A stretch of DNA of 15,087 nucleotides from an uncultured Aquimarina sp. (GTDB lineage: Bacteria; Bacteroidota; Bacteroidia; Flavobacteriales; Flavobacteriaceae). Numbering within the stretch: the stretch's first letter is position 1; every line of letters starts with the position of its first letter. The stretch spans positions 1 through 15,087 of the forward strand of contig CALGNG010000333.1 in assembly GCA_937958735.1 (NCBI GenBank), read 5' to 3'. Below are positions 7,029 through 13,234 of this stretch, piece after piece. The notes beneath the pieces are model-generated. The model saw only the letters and a list, made by a program, of their open reading frames with translations. It did no database searches and was not told where the DNA came from. The translations under genes and the position numbers were made by a program.

Positions 7029-7679
7029 TTAAGAAAACTTTTTTAAGGCTTCAATAATATCTTCTGGCTCGGAACGCATCCTGTAATCTACGTTAACATA
7101 ACTCCATTCTACTACCCCATTTACCCCTAATACAAACGTAGCTGGAATAGGCAAAATATTACTATTACCATTATTTATCTTTTCTAAATCAAGACCACGA
7201 TCTACGCGCATATGTTCTGCCAAAAAGGGTGGCACCTCCCATGCTACGCCATATTGCAAAGCCACTTTGGCATCTTGATCGGACAATACAATAAAATCCA
7301 TTTCGTCAATTTCATTTTTTGTTAAAGATCCGTCTGGCACTTGTGGACTAATAGCCACCAATGTAGCTCCTAGCTCCTTAATATCTCCTAATTGGGCCTG
7401 TAAAGCTCTAAGTTGCAAGCTACAATATGGACACCAATTTCCACGATAAAAAGTTACTACAAGAGGACCTTTCTTTAATAAAGTTTTTAACGATATTAAT
7501 TCTCCTTTAGCGTTAGGCAAATCAAAACTAGGGGCTTTTTGACTTACTTTAATAGCATCTTCGCCTAGTTGGAACGTTTTTGCTTTAGCTATAATATCAT
7601 CAACCCCCTTCATAAAATTGGGATTTGCTTGTCTTCCCTCAGCAATTTTAGCCTCGGTTTGTTGTTTTAAGTTTTTCAT
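7029..7679 (-). CDS. Peroxiredoxin-like AhpC/TSA-family protein
   Basis: This is a 216-residue redoxin of the subfamily with the motif FYRGNWCPYC. It probably reduces peroxides or acts as a thiol reductase in the cytosol, as no signal peptide is seen. The helical N-terminus (1-45) is followed by the AhpC/TSA fold: APSFDLPNAKGE (49-60), the active site C83-P-Y-C86, a long helix SLQLRALQAQL, then AISPQ (109-113) and the proline-containing strand LPIPATFVLG (176-185). The start at 7679 (MKNLKQQTEAKI) is chosen. A longer form from 7718 would add 13 unlike residues. It lies 126 nt downstream of the ThiE/TenI-like gene on the same strand. Co-transcription is possible but unproven. Its physiological substrate is unknown. 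Confidence 0.9.
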   Translation of the reverse strand: MKNLKQQTEAKIAEGRQANPNFMKGVDDIIAKAKTFQLGEDAIKVSQKAPSFDLPNAKGELISLKTLLKKGPLVVTFYRGNWCPYCSLQLRALQAQLGDIKELGATLVAISPQVPDGSLTKNEIDEMDFIVLSDQDAKVALQYGVAWEVPPFLAEHMRVDRGLDLEKINNGNSNILPIPATFVLGVNGVVEWSYVNVDYRMRSEPEDIIEALKKFS

Positions 7680-7805
7680 GTTTTTACTACTTTTATATTC
7701 TATCAAAGCAGCTAACATAAAGCTATTCGCAACATATTAGTCTTAATTATTTTATAAGTATTCTACTTTTTAGAGCTGTATCTCTTAACGGTTCTATTTA
7801 AAAAA

Positions 7806-8408
7806 CTACTTATAAACCCTAGCAACTTCATTTATTAAATTTTTCATAGATTCTAGTGGGTTTTCCGCATTCCAAACACCTCCTAATACTCCTACCCCTG
7901 TATAGCCTAGATTTTTAACTTCATCTATATTATTAGCATGTACTCCTCCCATACCTATTACGGGTAGTGTAATTGCCGACACATCAAAAGCTTTACCTTC
8001 CATACCTGGCTGGGAAATAGCCGTAAAAACAGGGCTAAGCAAATTATATATTAATGGAATTTGGGCATATAACATAATATCGGATGGATTATGGAAAGAG
8101 GTACTAACATCGTAACCTTGGGTGGTAAAACGCGTTACATATAATCCAAAATCTTCTCCAAAATCCAAACGTGGCGCTTCTTGTATATGGACTCCCTTTA
8201 GCATAAAATCTTCTGCTAATTCGTGCTGATAGTGCAGTACAATTTTATTGTGACAAGCCTCGTCTATAGCACTTATGTAAGCCATGTGTTGCGCATAATT
8301 TTTATTAGGCTTTCGCAAATGAAGAATTTCTAAACCTGCCTCGAAAAAAGAATTTAACAATTCTATTTCGTTAGGCACATCGTTTTCTGGAGTAATTAAA
8401 ATTAGCAT
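7806..8408 (-). CDS. ThiE/TenI-like protein (thiamine phosphate synthase superfamily)
   Basis: This is a 200-residue TIM barrel of the ThiE/TenI superfamily, starting at the ATG at 8408. Recognisable parts are LEILHLRKP (26-34), KGVHIQE (71-77), VSTSFHNPSD (101-110), YNLLSPVFTAISQPG (121-135) and PVIGMGGVHANNI (149-161), with GVGVLGGVW near the end. In ThiE the segment before the third strand reads roughly INDR and the next GVHLGQxD, providing the Mg-binding aspartates. Here they read LHYQ and GVHIQEAP, so those aspartates are missing. H106 lies where TenI-type thiazole tautomerases have a catalytic His. TenI-like function is therefore at least as likely as thiamine phosphate synthesis. A promoter matching TTG-N17-TACATTTG lies directly upstream. 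Confidence 0.82.
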   Translation of the reverse strand: MLILITPENDVPNEIELLNSFFEAGLEILHLRKPNKNYAQHMAYISAIDEACHNKIVLHYQHELAEDFMLKGVHIQEAPRLDFGEDFGLYVTRFTTQGYDVSTSFHNPSDIMLYAQIPLIYNLLSPVFTAISQPGMEGKAFDVSAITLPVIGMGGVHANNIDEVKNLGYTGVGVLGGVWNAENPLESMKNLINEVARVYK

Positions 8409-8437
8409 AGTATAAATCTTGGAACATATATAATTTC

Positions 8438-8465
8438 CAAATGTACTAAAATAAGAATAAGGCAA
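8438..8465 (-). promoter_or_regulatory. Promoter of the ThiE/TenI-like gene (TTG-N17-TACATTTG)
   Basis: Reading the minus strand, TTG (8465-8463), a 17-nt spacer and TACATTTG (8445-8438) fit the Bacteroidota -33/-7 consensus in both sequence and spacing. The leader would be about 25 nt. The -33 TTG lies inside the 3' arm of the terminator stem of the preceding yiaA gene. Confidence 0.6.
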
Positions 8466-8485
8466 TCGTAATTAATACGATTGCC
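8461..8485 (-). terminator. Intrinsic terminator of yiaA-like gene
   Basis: GGCAATCGTA (8461-8470) and TACGATTGCC (8476-8485) form a perfect 10-bp stem with a 5-nt AT loop. On the minus strand it is followed by TTATTCTTATTTT, a broken U-tract, and on the plus strand by TTTTAT. Because both flanking genes lie on the minus strand and the hairpin sits 48 nt after the yiaA stop, it most likely ends the yiaA transcript. Confidence 0.8.
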
Positions 8486-8533
8486 TTTTATCATCAAAAC
8501 AAGGATACTACCTAGGCAGCAACCTTCTTTTAA

Positions 8534-9016
8534 TTATACCTCTTCGTTAGCTTCTATAAATTTTTTATCTCTAGTGTTTTTTTGCACTGCAATGGCGGCA
8601 AACAAACTAAGCAAAAAAGACATTCCATAAAAACCTTTTTCACTTAACAACAATTCGGCATTCCATAAACCTATAATAAATAATGTTATAGAAGCTATGA
8701 TAGCAAACCAACTAATTCCATAGTACATTTCGGTAACCTGTAAACCTTCCAATTTATCTCTTACATTTTTTTGCACCGAAACGGCAGAAAACAATCCAAA
8801 TAAAAGGATCGTAAAATAGTAGCCTTTTTCGTTTAACAACATACTGGCATTCCATAATCCAATACAAAAACTAATTACTCCGACAAAAAGTGCTATCCAT
8901 GAAGCTCCTATAAATGCTCCTGTTGGTTTTTGATCGTAAATTATAGCTATACTCTTATTTACTTTTTCTGTTGCCTTTTCTTTACTTTCTAAATCGTTAT
9001 TAAATTGATAATTCAT
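8534..9016 (-). CDS. yiaA: YiaA-like inner membrane protein
   Basis: The 160-residue product aligns closely with E. coli YiaA, an inner membrane protein of unknown function. Four hydrophobic helices are predicted at about 35-57, 65-83, 96-118 and 130-145. The protein is an internal duplication of a YiaA/B two-helix unit: GLWNA(S/E)xLLxEKG(Y/F)Y recurs at 53-67 and 116-130, and VQKNxRDK at 81-88 and 144-151. The N-terminal 30 residues are charged and longer than in E. coli. It has its own promoter candidate (9045-9075) and terminator (8461-8485), so it appears monocistronic. The role is unknown. Membrane or envelope stress is a guess from neighbours in other genomes and is not shown here. Confidence 0.93.
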   Translation of the reverse strand: MNYQFNNDLESKEKATEKVNKSIAIIYDQKPTGAFIGASWIALFVGVISFCIGLWNASMLLNEKGYYFTILLFGLFSAVSVQKNVRDKLEGLQVTEMYYGISWFAIIASITLFIIGLWNAELLLSEKGFYGMSFLLSLFAAIAVQKNTRDKKFIEANEEV

Positions 9017-9044
9017 AATTTTTATTTTTCTGTTTTTGATGACA

Positions 9045-9075
9045 CAAAGATGCAGCGGCTATCAATTTTTACAAA
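9045..9075 (-). promoter_or_regulatory. Promoter of the yiaA-like gene (TTTG-N19-CATCTTTG)
   Basis: On the minus strand TTTG (9075-9072) and CATCTTTG (9052-9045) are separated by 19 nt, the usual Bacteroidota spacing. The -7 box differs from TAnnTTTG by one base or so at its 5' end. The leader would be about 25 nt. Confidence 0.5.
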
Positions 9076-9094
9076 TCCTATGTTTTAACAAAAC

Positions 9095-9170
9095 TTACGA
9101 TATATTTTATAGTAATTTTAATTATAACTATATTTAATAGTATCTTAAAGTTAATTTTAATTACGATATA
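9095..9170 (+). repeat. Short direct repeats upstream of the 493-residue gene
   Basis: TTACGATATA occurs at 9095-9104 and again at 9161-9170, immediately before the ATG. TAATTTTAATTA occurs at 9113-9124 and 9152-9163. The second copies overlap in one block touching the start codon. They could be binding sites or remnants of a small local duplication. In such AT-rich DNA chance is possible. Confidence 0.35.
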
Positions 9171-10652
9171 ATGAATACTATTTCTTCTATAATATCCATA
9201 CTTAATACAGAAGAAAGGCGAGAGTTTATATCTTTATTAAAAAAAAAAAATAAACGAAACGACACTAAGAATGTAGCCTTATTTAAACTTTTAGAGTCTA
9301 ACCACTCCCTTAAAGATGTAGATCTTTTACTTTACAAAAAACCCTCTAAAGGGGCTTACCATGCACTTAGCAAAAGGCTCTATGATAGCTTAATAGACTT
9401 TATAGCCTCTAAAAGTTTTAAAAATGAAGCTAATGAAGAAATAGAAGCTTTAAAATTATTGGTGGTTAGCAGAATTTTTTTTGAACACAAACAATATCTT
9501 ATTGGCTTTAAAATTATCGAAAAAGCAGAACGAAATGCTGAAAAATTTGGACTTTATAGCATTCTTAATGAAATCCATTATACTAAAATCCAATATGCCT
9601 CGCATCACCCCAATTTTTCGTTAGAACTATTAATTAAAGATTTCAAAGCCAACCAACAGCTTTTAAAACAAGAAGAAAATTTTACTTTATTTTACGCTAC
9701 GGTTATCCATCAAATCCAGTTACGAGATCAAAAATTAACGGCTATTTTAGAGCATAATTTTTCAAAATTCAATATTTCTATATCCGAAAACTTAAGTTAT
9801 AAATCTTTTTTTACGTTACTAGAAATTATAACTAATACCGCTAACATTAATAGGGATTACGAAACAATATTGCCTTTTGTAGAAAAGACTTATCGTCTTT
9901 TAAAAAAGGAAAAACGCCTTCTAGAAAAGCAACTTTTTTACCATATACAAATTATTTATTATGTTGCCAATTCTCACTTTAGAAACCGAGACTTTACCAC
10001 ATCGCAACACTACCTATTAGAAATGCACGCATTAATGCTATTGCAAGAAAAAAAATATTTTAATAGATTTTTACCACAATATACTTTGTTACAAAGCCTA
10101 ATTCTTAATTTTACAGGTAAGGCTTTAAAGGCTATTGATATCCTAGAACAATTTAATCTTAAACAACACAGCTCCCAGTTATCTTATGTATTGGACTTAC
10201 AATTGTCTTTAATTGTTTTCTATTTCCAACAAACGCATTTTAAAAAATCGCTACAAATGTTTAACCAACTACAACATAGCGATACTTGGTATACTAAAAA
10301 AGCTAGTAATTTATGGGTAATCCAAAAAAACTTAATAGAATTATTAATTTATACAGAATTGGAGTATATCGATCTTTTGGAGTCTCGATTAAAAAGCTTT
10401 TCTAAAAAACATTTAGCTTATTTACAAAATAATGACGAAACAGAGGTGATCTCCTTTTTTAAAATTATTTCTAAAATGTATTACAACCAAGAATATTCTT
10501 CTACCAAAGAGTTTAAACTAGCTGTTAAACTATTAAAAGCTCCTACCAATTTAAAAAATAAAGACCTGTTCTATCTAAGTTTTTATGCTTGGCTTAAAGC
10601 CAAACCCTCTAAATCTAATTTGTACAACACAACCTTAAATTTATTAAAATAA
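9171..10652 (+). CDS. 493-residue alpha-helical repeat protein of unknown function
   Basis: I cannot name this family. The sequence is almost entirely helical, with Leu/Phe/Tyr-rich amphipathic helices in pairs (for example 94-130, 150-175 and 300-330), like a TPR-type solenoid, but no clean TPR consensus is seen. The N-terminus (MNTISSIISILNTEERREFISLLKKKNKR) resembles proteins I recall as conserved hypotheticals in Flavobacteriia. No signal peptide or membrane segment is evident, so a cytosolic scaffold or regulatory role is possible. Codons 23-27 contain a run of 12 A (9239-9250), a potential slippage site close to the start. The gene converges on the ThiF-like gene with a 9-nt overlap and stands alone on its strand. 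The reading frame is certainly coding. The function is open. Confidence 0.85.
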   Translation: MNTISSIISILNTEERREFISLLKKKNKRNDTKNVALFKLLESNHSLKDVDLLLYKKPSKGAYHALSKRLYDSLIDFIASKSFKNEANEEIEALKLLVVSRIFFEHKQYLIGFKIIEKAERNAEKFGLYSILNEIHYTKIQYASHHPNFSLELLIKDFKANQQLLKQEENFTLFYATVIHQIQLRDQKLTAILEHNFSKFNISISENLSYKSFFTLLEIITNTANINRDYETILPFVEKTYRLLKKEKRLLEKQLFYHIQIIYYVANSHFRNRDFTTSQHYLLEMHALMLLQEKKYFNRFLPQYTLLQSLILNFTGKALKAIDILEQFNLKQHSSQLSYVLDLQLSLIVFYFQQTHFKKSLQMFNQLQHSDTWYTKKASNLWVIQKNLIELLIYTELEYIDLLESRLKSFSKKHLAYLQNNDETEVISFFKIISKMYYNQEYSSTKEFKLAVKLLKAPTNLKNKDLFYLSFYAWLKAKPSKSNLYNTTLNLLK

Positions 10653-11726
10653 AGAAACAATTCCCTCTTCTAAATTTAATAGTGTTCTAGGGTAGTTATA
10701 CTTTAAAAGTAGCTCTATTGCTTTAGCACTTCTTTTCCCGGTAGTACACATTACCACTAATACTTTATCGTTAGGAAGCTCCCCTAGTCGCTCTTCTAAT
10801 TCGTCTAATGGTATATGGAATCCTCCAAAATTTTCTTCTTCATATTCATTATAAGTACGCACATCTAGCAAATAATAATCTTGTCTAGCTTTTAAATAGA
10901 CTTCTCCTGTAATTTTATTATTTTTTTCCTTATTAATTTCTCCACAAAAAAAAGCATAATCCTCTTCTAATTTAGATATAGAAATATCGTTATTTTTTTG
11001 GTAGCCTAAAATTTGTTGCTGTAAACTTAAAGTATCAAAATAAAGCAACTTGTTTACCAAAGGTTCTCCTATTCCTAAGATTAACTTAATAGCCTCGTTG
11101 GCCTGAAGACTGCCTATTATTCCTGGCAACACACCCAAAACTCCTACATCGGAGCAATTAGGCACGCTACCTTGTGCTGGTGGCGTTGGAAACAGGCATC
11201 TATAAGTACCACTTCCCTTATAATTAAACACCGACACTTGTCCTTGAAATTTAAATATAGATCCAAAAACTAAGGGCTTATTAGCTAACACACAAGCATC
11301 GTTTACCAAATAGCGGGTTGGGAAATTATCGGTCCCGTCCACTATAATATCAAATTGTTGGAACAGCTCTACGGCATTTTCTTTATTCAAAAAAATATTA
11401 AAAATTTCAAATTTTACAAACGGGTTTAATTTAGAAAGTCGCTCTGCAGCGGTGGCCGCTTTAAAACTTCCTATATCGCTAGTTGTATATAAAATTTGAC
11501 GTTGCAAGTTACTTTGATCTACCTTATCTCCATCTATTACACCAATTAAACCAACGCCTGCTCCTGCTAGGTATTGCAGTACTGGACAACCCAAACCCCC
11601 TGCTCCTATAATCAAAACTTTAGCTTTCTTTAATTTTAACTGACCTGCATTTCCTATTTGATCTAATATCAAATGGCGGTGGTATTGCTTTTTCTCTTCT
11701 ACGGTTAATGGAATGGTATTTTGCAT
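10644..11726 (-). CDS. ThiF/MoeB/HesA-family adenylyltransferase with C-terminal rhodanese domain
   Basis: This E1-like enzyme adenylates the C-terminal Gly-Gly of a ThiS or MoaD-type sulfur carrier, and the fused rhodanese domain can deliver persulfide sulfur. In the 360 residues the nucleotide site is IGAGGLGCP (40-48). NLQRQ (73-77), VDGTDNFPTRYL (129-140), YRCLFPTPP (175-183) and C191 (PNCSDVGVLG) follow. Residues about 272-360 are the rhodanese domain with LLDVR (286-290) and the active loop MCTTGKRS (C327). The two CxxC pairs that bind zinc in MoeB are not intact: only C177 of the first remains and the second is absent. No ThiS/MoaD gene is in the window. It could serve thiamine or molybdopterin synthesis; I cannot decide. 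A TAnnTTTG box ends 4 nt before the ATG. Confidence 0.92.
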   Translation of the reverse strand: MQNTIPLTVEEKKQYHRHLILDQIGNAGQLKLKKAKVLIIGAGGLGCPVLQYLAGAGVGLIGVIDGDKVDQSNLQRQILYTTSDIGSFKAATAAERLSKLNPFVKFEIFNIFLNKENAVELFQQFDIIVDGTDNFPTRYLVNDACVLANKPLVFGSIFKFQGQVSVFNYKGSGTYRCLFPTPPAQGSVPNCSDVGVLGVLPGIIGSLQANEAIKLILGIGEPLVNKLLYFDTLSLQQQILGYQKNNDISISKLEEDYAFFCGEINKEKNNKITGEVYLKARQDYYLLDVRTYNEYEEENFGGFHIPLDELEERLGELPNDKVLVVMCTTGKRSAKAIELLLKYNYPRTLLNLEEGIVSLF

Positions 11727-11730
11727 GGTA

Positions 11731-11738
11731 CAAAACTA
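11731..11738 (-). promoter_or_regulatory. Candidate -7 box of the ThiF-like gene (TAGTTTTG)
   Basis: TAGTTTTG on the minus strand matches TAnnTTTG and is separated from the ATG at 11726 by exactly four bases (TACC). This is the third case of this spacing in the window and predicts a transcript starting at the start codon. The -33 region is not convincing. Confidence 0.4.
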
Positions 11739-11839
11739 GAAAATTTGTAAACGAACTCTATTATAATAAGTTTAAAAAATAAAATTATAACGTTAACAGA
11801 TAGGGTTTTCCTTTAGGTGTGCGTATTATATAAAACAAC

Positions 11840-11877
11840 TATGGTGCAATCGATCTGTTTTTCAAAATAGCACCATA
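11840..11877. other. Isolated hairpin TATGGTGC/GCACCATA
   Basis: An 8-bp perfect inverted repeat, TATGGTGC at 11840-11847 and GCACCATA at 11870-11877, encloses 22 nt. On the plus strand it is followed by an A-rich run. On the minus strand it is preceded by T-rich DNA rather than followed by it, so it is a poor terminator. It sits 7 nt from the larger inverted-repeat element and may belong to the same structured region. Confidence 0.4.
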
Positions 11878-11883
11878 AAAAAT

Positions 11884-11991
11884 AAAAAGAGTGTCTTAAA
11901 AATCCCCCACTAGTATTTTGAATTTATTTCAAAATCTCTTACAACGACTCCCCATCTTGATAAGAAACTAAGCCTTTTTGACACTCTTTTT
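11884..11991. repeat. 108-bp element with 12-bp terminal inverted repeats (REP/MITE-like)
   Basis: AAAAAGAGTGTC at 11884-11895 is perfectly inverted as GACACTCTTTTT at 11980-11991. After a 2-nt bulge, A5 (11898-11902) can pair with T5 (11975-11979), extending the stem. Inside lies a second perfect hairpin, ATTTTGAA (11915-11922) and TTCAAAAT (11928-11935) with loop TTTAT, and a weaker TCTTA/TAAGA pair (11937-11941 and 11961-11965). No open frame is present. The inner hairpin resembles the TTCTGAA..TTCAGAA palindromes I recall as dispersed intergenic repeats in flavobacteria, here decayed. It could be a MITE or REP relic, an unusually large bidirectional terminator, or a structured RNA. Clear target-site duplications were not found. 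Confidence 0.55.
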
Positions 11992-12029
11992 TAAAATATT
12001 TATTACAGTTTCTATCCTTAGTATTACTT

Positions 12030-12215
12030 CTCTTTTTTAAAGGCACTCCTTAATACATATTTTTTTATTTAAAAATATATTAATCGCTTCAAATTTTACA
12101 AAATTTAATTTAGAGAGGCTCTCTGCTTAATTCTTACTTTAAAATTTCTAATATCGCTTGTAATACTTAGATTTAAGCAATAAAACTTTTGCGCGCTTAT
12201 AAAGCATCTTTATTT
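12030..12215 (-). pseudogene. Decayed fragment of a second ThiF-like gene
   Basis: This stretch matches an internal part of the neighbouring ThiF-like gene in the same orientation. TTCAAATTTTACAAA is identical at 12088-12102 and 11406-11420. TTTAATTTAGA, CTCTGC, CTTTAAAA and ATATCGCT follow in the same order with small indels. One minus-strand frame reads AESLSKLNFVKFEAINIFLNK, against AAERLSKLNPFVKFEIFNIF and then LNK in the intact protein (residues about 93-115). Other parts are reachable only by frameshift, and stop codons interrupt all frames. The match fades near 12030 and 12215, so the ends are approximate. It lies between the potassium channel stop (12226) and the inverted-repeat element, about 300 nt upstream of the intact gene. 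A tandem duplication followed by decay is the simplest explanation. Confidence 0.75.
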
Positions 12216-12225
12216 TAAATTCTAC

Positions 12226-13233
12226 TTAAGACAATAGTGTTTTACTCTTTCCATTTGCAATAAAAACAATAACATCTTTGGCTTTTAAAACAAATGTATT
12301 ATCTGGATTCTTAAACAATTTACCCCCTCTACTTACTCCTAATAATATAATATTATGATCTTGCTTTTGGGTAATGTAAGCGTCCACATAGGACAAATTA
12401 ATTAATCCCGAATTTTCTGTAATGGTGGTTTCGCAAATATCTAAATTTTCTTTTGTGGTAGAAGTAGAAATTAAATCCTCTGTTAACATGGCTACATTGG
12501 GTTCAAAAATATAACTGGCAATAAACTTAGAGACAATTTCTTTTTTGGAAATTATGTATTCGATTCCTAGGTAATTAAAAGATTGTTTTAATTGTATATT
12601 TTCTATCGCTACAACACAATTTAGATCCTGAAATTGTTTTTTTAAACTAATACTGTATACTAATGTATCGGTATCGTTTTCAAAATCTATATATACCCTT
12701 TTAGAAGTGGCTATATTAATCTTTTCCAACATCTCGAAATCGTCGAGTTCGCATAATAGAACAAAACATTGTTTATTTTTATAAAGTTGTTTTATTTGTA
12801 CTAAATCTGCTTCTTTATCTACCACAATTGCCAAGTCTTCTTTTGCTTTCACAATTTGCTCTGCTACTTGTTTGGAAAAAGAATTCCACCCAATAATAAT
12901 ACAGTGGTTGGTTATTTTAGTACCCATTAATCCCATTTCTTTATTTTTTATAAATTGTTTAATTTTCAAATTCACTTCTGTTAGTAAATATCCTAATATT
13001 CCTAAACTACCTAATACAAATAGAAACCCTATTAGTCTTCCCCAAAAGGTAATGGGATAAAAATCCCCATAACCTACGGTGGTTAAAGTTACTAAGGAGT
13101 ACCAATATGCATCGGCGATATTGGTAATATTACCTGTAGGAAAATTAGACTCCACACAATAAAGTGCATATACTAAAAGATTGTAGACTATTATTGCTGC
13201 GCCAAAAAGGGCTATTTTTAAAAGCTTAGACAT
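12226..13233 (-). CDS. Two-TM potassium channel with cytoplasmic RCK (TrkA-N/TrkA-C) domains
   Basis: The 335-residue protein has an N-terminal membrane helix (about 7-26), a pore helix and the K+ selectivity filter TTVGYGD (51-57), then a second helix (about 65-86). The RCK-N domain starts at HCIIIGWNSFSKQV (110-123) with an MthK-like GWN rather than a GxGxxG nucleotide loop. The RCK-C ligand domain covers about 250-335. Such channels form tetramers in the inner membrane and are gated by ions or nucleotides on the RCK ring. The start codon is only 1 nt after the speD stop (TAAAATG), so translation is very likely coupled. Downstream lies a decayed thiF fragment and no further gene. Family and ion selectivity are secure. 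The gating ligand is unknown. Confidence 0.95.
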   Translation of the reverse strand: MSKLLKIALFGAAIIVYNLLVYALYCVESNFPTGNITNIADAYWYSLVTLTTVGYGDFYPITFWGRLIGFLFVLGSLGILGYLLTEVNLKIKQFIKNKEMGLMGTKITNHCIIIGWNSFSKQVAEQIVKAKEDLAIVVDKEADLVQIKQLYKNKQCFVLLCELDDFEMLEKINIATSKRVYIDFENDTDTLVYSISLKKQFQDLNCVVAIENIQLKQSFNYLGIEYIISKKEIVSKFIASYIFEPNVAMLTEDLISTSTTKENLDICETTITENSGLINLSYVDAYITQKQDHNIILLGVSRGGKLFKNPDNTFVLKAKDVIVFIANGKSKTLLS

Positions 13234-13234
13234 T

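Noticed and set aside
8409..8460. TPP riboswitch in front of the ThiE/TenI-like gene
   Set aside because: The leader is only about 25-50 nt and contains none of the conserved TPP-box sequence. The region before the ThiF-like gene lacks it as well.
11785..11823. Short minus-strand peptide RTPKGKPYLLTL ending in TAA, as the C-terminal relic of a lost gene
   Set aside because: Only a dozen codons are open before an upstream stop, and no homologue could be identified. It looks gene-like but is too short to support.
11884..11991. Complete insertion sequence in the thiF-kch gap
   Set aside because: There is no transposase frame and no clear target duplication. At most it is a MITE or REP-type remnant.
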